NCBI GenBank assembly: GCA_001972305.1 | Contig: BDDD01001365.1 | Span: 230,461 to 294,460, forward strand | Length of the DNA stretch: 64,000 nucleotides | Direction: 5' to 3' | Source: Cephalotus follicularis | Taxonomy: Eukaryota; Streptophyta; Magnoliopsida; Oxalidales; Cephalotaceae | Shown here: positions 22,547 to 31,792 of the stretch, one piece after another | How positions within the stretch are numbered: position 1 is the stretch's first letter | Layout: every line of letters starts with the position of its first letter | Program-made: the position numbers and the translations under genes | Notes under the pieces: model-generated | What the model was told of the DNA's origin: nothing | Databases searched by the model: none | The model's input: the letters and a program-made list of their open reading frames with translations, nothing else

Positions 22547-24241
22547 TTAGAACCCATTCCTCTCTTTAAGCATAGCCACCATCTGCATTTATCCATTATT
22601 TTTCTGTGTTCTTTTTACAGTTTATACATTATATAGATTCTTATATAAATGGTTGTAGTCCTCTGATCATTTGATATCTTGATTTTCAAAGAAAATTCTA
22701 TAGGATCGTTAAACAATTTAGTTCTATTTATTAGAACAGTCGGCTGCTATGCCTTGCACAGTCCACTGAACCCCTATTCTAGTCGGCTGGCTGCAGTTCT
22801 TCTTGAGTAGCAGCTGGCCATGTTGAGTAGTGGACTGCCATGCTTTCCACAGTCGACTGGAGTCCTGTTATAGTCGGCTGGTAGGCCCAGAATATTTTAT
22901 TTTCAAAACTTCATTATCTGTTTGTTCCTCTAATGAGTCGAGGTCCGAACTAATCACCTGTAGTTGCTGATTTAATGTCCACAGTTATTTTGAAGTCCTT
23001 ATATGAACGATTTTATCTCTTTTAGATAATTGTGCTACCGATGTGCGGTTTAGGAATTTATCGATCATTTCTTAAAGTTATTTTGTGATCGCATAAGGCA
23101 CAGGTTTTCATCCTCGATACCCTCTTACTGATTTTATTAGAGTAAAAATTCAATTTTACTATTATGAATAAACATGAATTTTATTAATGTCTCTTCTTTT
23201 AATTATTTTGCATGACTTAATGAAATTGATATTACTACACTAATATGTTTGATTTTCGAGCAATTATGAAACTGTTATATGATAAATGCTATCATTTGGT
23301 AAACGATTTTAAGATTGAGAAACTTCAGTTTATGTCTAAGAAATCCTATGTGTTTGAATTGATTTTGATAAATAATTATTTTGAAATTGTTGAATATTGA
23401 GAATATAACCACCTATGGGGTGCCATAAGCATGTCGTCTAGCACAGAGACGTGACACCATCGGTAGCGGTGTGATCAGTCTACGGCATCTCTCTATGTTA
23501 TCCTGTGGAGGATTTGGATCCGATTATGATTGTCACATGAGTGTGATATATGAATGATAGAGGCGTATGGGTCGGCCCTAAGATATATGTATGTTATGTT
23601 ATGGGAAATGACTGTGTAGTGTCGTACACGTCATTCCATTTAGCAAGCGGATGTCCAGACATCCCATGCATAAGTATGTGTACCGGTACGTGTCGCCAGT
23701 ATGGCTTGATGCGTATTCAAGTTAGCTATATGTATATTTACGAATCTCAGTATGTAACACTGGTTTGAAAATGTTTGGAAAATGATATGCTCGGAATCTT
23801 AATTTTACTTTATGCAGATTTTCGAATTTATATATATATATATATATGTTTGCTTTTGAAAGCTTTTGGCAATATATTTGTTTTTAAGTTTTATTATTGC
23901 TTATTTATTTCTATATCCGTACTGAGGCTTGCTCAGCCGCATTTTTCTTTCCATGCGGCAGGTTATCAGGGGCAGGGGCATATGTGAAGAGAGAACCACC
24001 TGTTGGCAAGAGGATCTCTTAGAAGTTGTTTTCTTTTATGTAATGGTCATGTATTGATCTTGGAGAATAAGTTGTTTTAAACAATATTTGATTTCGAACC
24101 CGAGGTTATCATTTTCTTCTTTTGAATTTGAAGAATTATCACTTTGAATTGGTCGTTTTGAATAAAGGTTAAGTTCAGCTTGTTATGTTTTCTATAAGAT
24201 TGTTCGGTGTGACATCCCGGCCTCAGAGTGGGGATGTTACA
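22547..24241 (+). repeat. T4 gypsy-type LTR, 3' portion
   Basis: Sequence between T1 and the copia element S1. It contains a palindrome cluster (22739-22878), then near 23926-23962 a polypyrimidine run ending TGCGGCAG, the usual acceptor-like block of Tekay LTRs on the plus strand. It ends GGGGATGTTACA at 24241, exactly where S1's RT reading frame is cut. I infer that T4 is inserted in S1 and that T1 is inserted in T4. The start of this LTR and its internal region lie left of the window. An alternative LTR end is TGTGACA at 24214. Confidence 0.65.
22739..22878 (+). repeat. Palindrome cluster in T4 LTR
   Basis: AGTCGGCTG-type cores at 22739, 22761, 22782, 22830, 22852 and 22873. Gaps are 22 and 21, then 48 with a decayed core (GCAGCTGG) between, then 22 and 21. 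Confidence 0.8.
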
Positions 24242-25049
24242 ATCTTGAACTCATCTTGCGTGATCCTAGTAAAATTCTTGCACATATTTTCATTAGTAGA
24301 TCCAAAAATTATATCATCAAAATATATTTGTACAATTAGAATATCCTCGTTATGAGTTTTTGTAAAAAGAGTTATGTCTATAGATCTTCTTTTAAAATCA
24401 TTTTTATGTAAATATCCACTTAGCTTTTCATACCAAGCTCTAGGAGCTTGTTTCAAACCATATAATGCTTTTGGAAGTTTGAAAACATGTTTTGGAAATG
24501 TGGATCTTCAAAACCGGGAAGTTGTTCCACATAAACTTACTCATTTATCAAACCATTTATAAATGCATTTTTTACATCCGTTTGAAAAAGAATAAAGTCT
24601 TTATATGATGTACATACAAGTAAAATGCGAATGAATTCTAATCTAGCTACGAGGGAATACGACTCATCAAAATCAATTCCCTCTTCTTTGGAATAACCCT
24701 TAGCAACTAACTTAGATTTGTTCATAATAACTATTCCTTGGTCACCCATTTTATTTCTATATACCCATTTAGTACCAATTATGTTATGATTACTAGGCCT
24801 AGGTACTAAGTTCCATACTTTTTTACGTTCGAATTGGTTCAATTCTTCTTGCATAGTATTTAACCAATTTTCATCTTTTTTGGCTTATTCTATATTTCTA
24901 GGTTCTATTTGAGAAAGAAAAGCAATATAGTTATGATTAATAAAAGACCTAGTAGATACACCTAGTCTAGGATTACCTATGATAGGCTCATGAGGATGTC
25001 CTCTTACCACCTTCAAAGTCTTGTTATGAAGTGCTTCTTAGTAACTTAC
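24242..25049 (-). pseudogene. pol: S1 reverse transcriptase, truncated
   Basis: From about 24980 down the frame reads the linker (PIIGNPRLGV), then the RT start with WNLVPRPSNHNIIGTKWV, LVAKGYSKEEGIDFDE and FQTDVKNAFINGL, keeping the first catalytic Asp. KQAPRAWYEKL and VQIYFDDIIFG follow; the latter holds the Asp pair in a YFDD form where YVDD is usual. Stops occur near 24535 and 24883. The frame ends at QDEFKI, where T4 begins, so the thumb and RNase H are missing here. Confidence 0.88.
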
Positions 25050-25855
25050 TTAAGAGGATTCTCCTCGTGTAGGCTCCTCCTTTTTGCTATCGTTAATGCT
25101 TAGCTTCTCAACTCCATTTTCAATGAAATCTATATAATCAACATTAATAACTTCTTTTGGAAGTTTTGGGTTAGATTCATCAAAAATGACATGTATAGAT
25201 TCTTCAACAAGTAAAGTTCTTTTATTAAAACACCTAAAAGCTCTACTAGTAATTGAGTAACCAAGAACTATACCTTTGTCGACTTTGGAGTCGAACTTAC
25301 CAAGATGGTCTTTTCCGTTCTTGTGCATAAAGCACTTGCATCCGAAAGCATGGAAGTAGCTAATGTTAAGCTTTCTCCCCCTCCATAATTCATATGGAGT
25401 ATTTTTTAGAATTAGCCTTATTGATATTTGATTTAAAACGCAACAATAAGTCTTTATGACTTCCGCCCAAAAATATTTTGGCAAATTGCTTTCATTTAAC
25501 ATAGTTCTACACATTTCTTGTAGAGTTCTATTTTTCCTTTCAACAACCCCATTTTGTTGAGGTGTTCTAGGGGTGGAGAACTCATGAATAAAACCATTTT
25601 TGTTACAAAATTTTTCGAAGAGAAGATTTTTAAATTCTTTTCCATGATCACTTCTAATTGTTAAAATACAAGTGTCCTTTTCTTTTTGAACAATTTTACA
25701 AAAAAAATGAAAATTCTTTAAAAGATTCATTTTTATGAGCAAAAAAAAATTGTCCAAGTAAATCTAGAATAATCATCAACAATAACCATAGCATATGATT
25801 TACCGCCTAGACTTCTTACATATATGCAATAGTTATAATGGCCTAGTTGTAGAGA
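25050..25855 (-). pseudogene. pol: S1 integrase core and C-terminal region
   Basis: Contains the integrase core motifs MVIVDDYSRFTW (about 25800-25760), LTIRSDHGKEF and FSTPRTPQQNGVVERKNRT, so the D,D,E catalytic residues are all present. Downstream are YFWAEVIKT, TPYELWRGRKLNISYFHAFG and the GKFDSKVDKGIVLGY segment typical of copia integrases. A frameshift in an A-rich run near 25740 splits the first catalytic part from the rest. The open stretch ends at 25050. Confidence 0.9.
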
Positions 25856-26428
25856 CTAAGTCTTTTCTTTTAAAAGATGCTCTAGTTTGCTTCCCGTATT
25901 GACAAGTGTCACATATTTTATCTTTTCAAAATTGATTTTGGGAAGGCCCTTAACTAGATCATGCTTTAAAAGCTTCAAAATGATTGACATACTTACATGA
26001 CCTAGTCTCCTATGCCATAACCAACTATCATCATTTATGGATACAAGACATTTGACATTTTGTAAATCATTTATATCTACAACATACACATTTCCATATC
26101 TATATCCAATAAACTTAGTTGGGTTACTTTTGATGTATATTACTTTGCAAAAGTCTTTTTCAAAAATGACTCTACAATTCTTATCACATAATTGACTTAT
26201 GCTCAAGAGATTGTGTCTGAGTCCATCAACATATAAAACATTATGAATAGAGGTTTGATCATTACCTATAGAGCCAAAACCCATGATCTTTCCTTTTGCA
26301 TTGTCTCCAAAGGTGACATCTCCTCCTTGCTTTGATTCGAAGTTGATGAATAAGCTTTTGTCTTCGGTCATATGCTTGGAGTATCCACTATACAAATACC
26401 ATCGAGTCTTCTTAAATAATGCCTTCAA
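25856..26428 (-). pseudogene. pol: S1 protease and integrase zinc-binding domain
   Basis: Starts with the copia protease motif. The usual WYLDSGCSKHMTG reads WYLYSGYSKHMTE, so the catalytic Asp is now Tyr and the protease would be inactive. FGDNAKGKIMGFG, LYVDGLRHNLLSISQLCD and the integrase start WLWHRRLGHVS follow. The two cysteines that should close the HHCC site (CxxC) are lost in KYVTLVNTGSK. 190 residues are open, then a frame break near 25856. Confidence 0.88.
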
Positions 26429-28194
26429 GCATATTTACAAAAAATAAATTCAAAATTTTGCTTGAGGTACCCAAAAAACTTTGGGTCCTTTGGGGTTGGT
26501 AACAATGGTTCCTTTAAGAACCCAAATTTTCTTAAGTTTAACAAATTTTGATTTATACAATATATTTTTCTTGTAAAGACATGAAGAAGAAATATGACAT
26601 TGTTGACTACAATAGCTACATGTATCATTCACATTTTTCTTATACATAACATTTCTGTTATAATAACAAGATGATGCTAATGTCCATATTTACCACAATA
26701 GTCACAAGAAGTATTTACATTTTTCTTCTTATTAGAAACTTTTTCAATTTAATCTTTTTTATCTTTTCCTTTCTTTCAAAGAAGTTTTGATAAAGCTTAA
26801 CATTATTCATTTCCTCATATCCTAGGCCGGCTTTATCAAAAATGCATCTTTGCATACCTAAAAGATTTTTTAATTTCTCACTACTATTAGAAAGCTTTGA
26901 GAAAGTTTTATTTAGAGCATCTATCTCAATTTTAAGATTTTTATTTTCTTTTTCTAAAAAGGCTATTTCATTTTCTAGAAAATCAATTTCAATTTCTTTA
27001 GAATTATCTTCCTTAGTTAGAGTGATTGTTTTCAATTGATCATTTTCATTTGTTAAACTTTTTATCTTTTTCTTTAAGGAGGCGATAATAGAACTATATT
27101 TTTCAACTATAATAACAAGTTCATTGTAGCTTACCTCATCATTGCGTTCTTCTTCCTCCTCAATGGCCATCAACACCAATTGAGCAACTTCTTCATATGA
27201 TTCTTCATCCCAGCTTGATTCGTCACTATCATCCCAAGTAGCAAGCATTGCTTTCTTTTTCTTCAAATGTTCATTCTTTTTGAGTCTTGGGTAATCGCTT
27301 TTGTAGTGCCCTAGTTTGTTGCATTCGAAACTTATGATTTCTTCAAGCTTGCTTGATTCTCCTTTTTGATGGATTTTCTTGTTTGGTTTACCACCAAACT
27401 TATTCTTGCTTGCTATGAATTTTTTGAACTTCCTTGTGATAAGAGCAAACTCCTCAACACTATCATCTTTGGAATCTTCAATTGTTGATGACTTCAAGGC
27501 TACAACATTTTTCTTCCTTTTCTCTTTCTCTTCATCATCATCCTTCTTTAGCATTGATAGCTCATGGGTCATTAGAGACCCTAGAAGATCCTCCAAAGGA
27601 AGGGTGTTGAGGTTTTTCGCTTCCTCAATTGCCGTCACTTTAGGCATCCACACCCTTGGTAAACACCTAAGAATTTTTCTTATCATTTCACTGTTAGAAT
27701 AGATTTTATCCAAAGATTGCAAAGCATTTGTAATATTGGTAAATCTAGTGAACACGAATTTGATATCTTCATTTTCGTTCATGGTAACCATTTCATATTC
27801 ATGAACTAACATACTAATCTTAGCTTCTTTGACTTGATTGGTACATTCATCGATAACCTCAAGTCTATCCCACATTTCCTTAGCAGAAATGCAAGACAAA
27901 ACTCTATTCACTAGAATTTATAGCACAAATTATGATGTTCTTCGCCTCAGTGTTCATTTGAACTCTCATTCTATCCTCATCATTATAACTACTTCTAGGT
28001 TTTGCGATGATCTCACCATTTTCATTTCTTATGGTGGGCAAGTTTGGACCGTCAACAATGAGGTCCCACAAATTATAATCTAAGTATTGTATAAACATGG
28101 TCATCTTAGCCTTCCAATGACTATAGTTATTGCCATCAAAATATGGTGGCTTGGATATATTTTGACTTTCTCCAGAGTTCAAGTTCATTGTCAC
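26429..28194 (-). pseudogene. gag: S1 gag
   Basis: Start MTMNLNSGESQNISKPPYFDG with YSHWKAKMTMFIQ, the usual copia gag head. A break near 27904-27911 divides the capsid; a 398-residue open stretch continues to 26715. The first zinc knuckle reads FECNKLGHYKSDY and has lost its first and last cysteines. An acidic section (DDSDESSWDEESYEE) and a long heptad-rich coiled coil (about 27060-26900) follow. A further CCHC-type finger CSYCSQQCHISSSC lies near 26580-26620. The protein would form the particle and bind RNA; it is broken. Confidence 0.88.
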
Positions 28195-28227
28195 TGTGGA
28201 TCTTTAAGGCTTTAACAATTAAGAATT

Positions 28228-29463
28228 ATAAGCCGTATTTTAATATTTTTTGAAAATTTTAAACTTAAGCCAATTAAAATAACAATCCAACAAACCAAAG
28301 AACAAAGTAGAAAATTGCAAAGAACAATATCCAAAAGGTAAAGAGAGAAGGGTAAGAAAGTGCAAATATGATTTTATAGTGGTTCGGCCAAACTCTTGCC
28401 TACGTCCACTTTTCCCAAGGACCTCCTTGAGTTTCCACTATTCTCCGAATATATTTGCAGGAGCTAGGAGCACCTTTACACTTCTTTATGATTGACCTCA
28501 ATCACTTACAATTTCTGGGTTCACTCCCCTATTACAATCAAGGATTACAATGATGGTTTTGTGTTTTGAATTAACCTCTCAAAGGTTGAATATAGCTAAG
28601 TAATCTCACAGATGATAGCTCTCATATATGTTTACAAATAGACAATAAACCACTTGAAACTAGCTTTGATATGAATTTGATTGTTGTAAGTTGCTCTTCT
28701 TATTCTGGTTGTTGTTCTTTGATATTGTCTTTGGCCTCTATTTATTGTTTTTTTTTTAGTTTGTGACCGTTGTGGAAGTAATAGAGCCATTGGAGTTGCC
28801 TTGGGACTTGTCATTTTAAAAACGGCGCTGAAAAGCTGCTTCATTGATTGCTTTCCGCACGCAAAGCGTCGACGGTGTTGTTCTAAGTGTAGACGCTTAG
28901 GTGATCGTTATGCATTTGAATTTGAAATTTCTTGCTTAAACCGCTGAAGCTTTGAGTTTGGTGTCGACAGTTTGGGTGAAAGCGCTGATCCTTTCTTCAG
29001 AGCGTCGCCGCTTTGGGTCCATCAAATGATTTTGTTTGTTTCTGTACTAGACCGCTAACATGTTCTCCTAAAGCGTTGGCGCCTTGGTCTTAAGTGCTGA
29101 CGGTTTCTCTGTGACCGTCGACGCTTTGAGCAATTTCCATTGTGCTTTGAACACTTCAACTGTTGACGATTTGCTTGAAACCTTCGTAGGTTTGTTAAGC
29201 ACTGACGCTTCCTTCATACTGTCGACGCTTTGAGCAATTTGTTAAAGGCTTAAACCTTCTGTACTAGATCGTCGATGCTTTGAGTGATTCCTTTGACGGT
29301 TTTCCCCTTAAGCGCTAACACTTTCCTACATAGCGTCGACGCTTTGCCCTGCTTTTACAATGTTGATTTGTTTTGCAATGTTAACTTTTCTTGCACAAAA
29401 AGAAAGGATGTTAGATGCAAATATGTTATCATCAAAATTCGGATTGAGACATAAATGTCAACA
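28228..29463 (-). repeat. S1 5' LTR
   Basis: On the minus strand it starts TGTTGACATTTATG at 29463, a SIRE-type start. The 3' edge is approximate: a degenerate primer-site-like ATTGTTAAAGCC is at about 28215-28227. It includes the GGTTCGGCC...CCTACGTCCACTT block (28380-28420) common in SIRE LTRs. A long palindrome cluster fills 28868-29345. Confidence 0.75.
28868..29345 (-). repeat. Phased GTCGAC-type cluster in the copia LTR
   Basis: Cores at 28868, 28889 (gap 21); 28943, 28963, 28984, 29004 (20, 21, 20); 29054, 29075, 29096, 29117 (21, 21, 21); further ones at 29162, 29202, 29221 and beyond. Best copies read GCGTCGACGCTTTG; others have changed centres (GCTGAC, GTTGGC, GCTAAC). The core and downstream GCTTT are the same as in T1, T2 and T5, which belong to another superfamily. 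Confidence 0.88.
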
Positions 29464-29468
29464 ATCCA

Positions 29469-30038
29469 ATGCATAATCTTCAAAAAACTTTTTATACACA
29501 TAACAAAATCTTCCCATTTATTTTGGAGAAAATGGAATTTGTTACAAGAATTGAAGACACTCCGTTTCCCACTGAGACAGAGAAAAATTTAAGTAAGGAA
29601 AAACATTTGAGAGAAAAATTTATGTCGCCCGCTAACTCAGAAGAAAAATATTTGGAAGAGAAAACACTATCTCCCACTGAGATAAAAATAAGAAATTCTA
29701 GAGCATTTATCTTTCCAAACATTATTTTCCAAAAATTGAGAGAATACAACATTGACGATGTAAGAGAAACTATTCAAAAAATGTGATGCCAAAATTTACT
29801 TAACAATTTCCAATTAATTCAAGATTTTCTCAAACACATTATTTCAAATCCTGAACAACTCCTTTATATTTCTACAAGACATATTTCTTATTATCTTCCA
29901 AACAACCAACAAAAACAATGCCCAGAAATATTAAACACTTGCCAAATCGTCCCCCTAGAACACTATTCATGTACCTGCCATTTGGCATATACCATTTGGG
30001 GAGCGGAAGCAGGCGATAATTTAAATCGAGATAAATAA
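29469..30038 (+). pseudogene. Unidentified ORF with one in-frame stop
   Basis: Open from 29469 to a TGA at 29784, then open again in the same frame for about 85 codons to about 30038. It is rich in Lys, Glu, Asn and Ile. The first part has two SP(A/T)-centred segments, each followed by charged residues. The second part includes LLYISTRHISYYLPNN and a Cys-rich HYSCTCHLAYTIWG. I do not recognise it. It begins six bases after S1's LTR end, so S1 may have cut it. Chance is unlikely over 190 codons of AT-rich DNA with one stop, but not excluded. A retroelement or endogenous pararetrovirus origin is only a guess. Confidence 0.4.
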
Positions 30039-30621
30039 CATATAAAATGATAAAAATATAGCAAAATAAGAGAAAGGTAGGAGAGATAATGTTTAAATGA
30101 CTAAATAATTAGAATGAATTAAATAAAATGACTGAAATAAAAGAGAATATAAATTGAATTTAAAATACTAAAGAAGTCAAATAGAAACGATTCCACTCTA
30201 ATCGGCGGTAGTCCATGCTGGTAAATGGATCATCTTGAATGCGTGAAGTGAATAAGTAAATAAAATAAAGTTTAAGGTACCACTCTGTCAGGCGGATGAA
30301 TCGACCATGTCGATAGATCTTAAACGAAATGATAAATTTTTTTTCACTTTCTCCACACTATCAGGCTGATGAACATACCATGTCGATTGATCAGTTAAAT
30401 GAAATTATTTTGCCTTTAATTCAAGGAATCCTACCAAGACAGTTGCCGAAAAACTCAATGAACAGTGGCTAAATAGTGAACAGTTATCGAAATAGGTGAA
30501 GAAACAGTACTGGAATTTATTTGATTACATGAAATACATACAATACTTACAGTGATTGGTTGTCGGAACTTGTGCCGGAATGGTTACAATACTGGAGGAC
30601 GGTTACAACTCAAGTGTTTAT
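30039..30621. other. AT-rich stretch with three imperfect repeats, no gene seen
   Basis: At about 30189, 30278 and 30352 the motif CCAC(T/A)CT...TC(A/G)G(G/C)C(G/T)G(A/G)T recurs, followed by ...CCATG(T/C)(C/T)G... and then GATC. Copies are about 75-90 bp apart with AT-rich spacers. No coding signal. Confidence 0.55.
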
Positions 30622-31792
30622 TGTCACACCCCGTTTCCAACAACATAGATATATTCGACCCAGAGGTCATGTCAATCAAAATATATTTATCTTATATAAA
30701 GTTATAGAAAATTTAAAACTTTTAAACCATATAAAACTCTTGCAGAGGCATTTAAACATAAACAGAATTAAATAACTATAACATGCATCCCATACTACAT
30801 GCCACTAATTGCTTAACAACAATCATTAATAATCCATCGTCAATTGCCCTCAAAATAGAGCATGATCAAATATTATCCATTCGATACATTAATCCAACAA
30901 TTACGATAACATTAGTCCATTGATTACAATAACAATTTAATGATCCCCAAAAGGAAATACAATTCTGTCAATTATCATTATTACAGCTTTATTCTTCTTC
31001 CACGCTTGTCCATATCTGTCCCACTGCATCAAGCCATCTTCTAGCCCCGACGTCGTACTCCTACTTCAGCCCCGTCTCCGGCCGACTGGAAGCAGGTCAA
31101 AAATCCATGTTACTTGCACGGTAGCTAAGTAACCAATGTGGGTGTCCCAAGCCATCTCCTGGTCCCTAGAGCCTAAACCCACCATTAGCAGTCAATGGCA
31201 ACCTCCGCCACGCGACTAATACGGCAACAATCCCAATCACAATCCAACAATCAATACAAAATCAATTCATTTTTCAAGTATTTTATAACTTATAAATTAC
31301 TTGAAACAATACATTTTCAAAATGTATAACAATCCTTAAAACAGTTTTCAATTTTTTGGAAACTATTTTCGATTCTTCGAAATGTGTACATTTCGTGTAA
31401 AATAATGATTTCATTATAAAATCATGAATGCATGTCCAAAATGATAAAAAATTTTAGAATTCAGTATAATCCAATTACCAATTCAATCAATAACAATATG
31501 CAAGCAAACATATGGTCGAAATGCAAACATGCTCTTTTCGCTTCAACGTGTACTAATTAGGCGTTAACCTCCAAAATAGTCTCTTTAAGTGTCTATGTTT
31601 AACTTCTTGGCGTCGACGCTTATGTCCTTTAAGTGTCGGCGCTTAATCCTTAGTGCCAGCGCTTAAAACAGAGTTTTACGCGTCACTAGTTTGTCCCGTG
31701 GTGTTGACACTTCAAGGTAAGGATCCTTAAGCATCGGCGCCTTACTCGATAGCGTCGACGTTTTAAGGTAGGACCTTAAACTCCAACGTTTC
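30622..31792 (-). repeat. T5 gypsy LTR fragment, interrupted by T6
   Basis: Plus-strand start TGTCACACCCCG at 30622 is the complement of the GGTGTGACA LTR end. It has the ...CGGAAGC-like and AGCTAAGTAACC blocks of the family. A palindrome cluster (31612-31759) has cores at 31612, 31634, 31655, 31682, 31703, 31733 and 31754 (gaps 22, 21, 27, 21, 30, 21). T6 starts at 31793, so the rest lies right of the window. GTTTC (31788-31792) should reappear after T6's other end. Confidence 0.78.

Larger units (their letters stand above)
24242..29463 (-). mobile_element. S1, Ty1/copia SIRE/Maximus-like element, 3' part missing
   Basis: On the minus strand: 5' LTR (about 28228-29463, starting TGTTGACATTT), gag, protease, integrase and most of RT. 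It is cut at 24242 by the end of the T4 LTR. The copia domain order (integrase before RT) and the long acidic, coiled-coil gag fit SIRE/Maximus. RNase H, any env-like ORF and the 3' LTR are not in the window. A repeat of ATCTT (24242-24246) is expected where S1 resumes on the left. Confidence 0.88.

Noticed and set aside
24208-24241. The 34-bp inverted repeat as a miniature DNA transposon
   Set aside because: Too short, no target duplication seen, and better explained as the end of a gypsy LTR.
26900-27060. The coiled-coil ORF as a host structural gene
   Set aside because: It is continuous with the S1 gag capsid and knuckle region and matches SIRE/Maximus gag layout.
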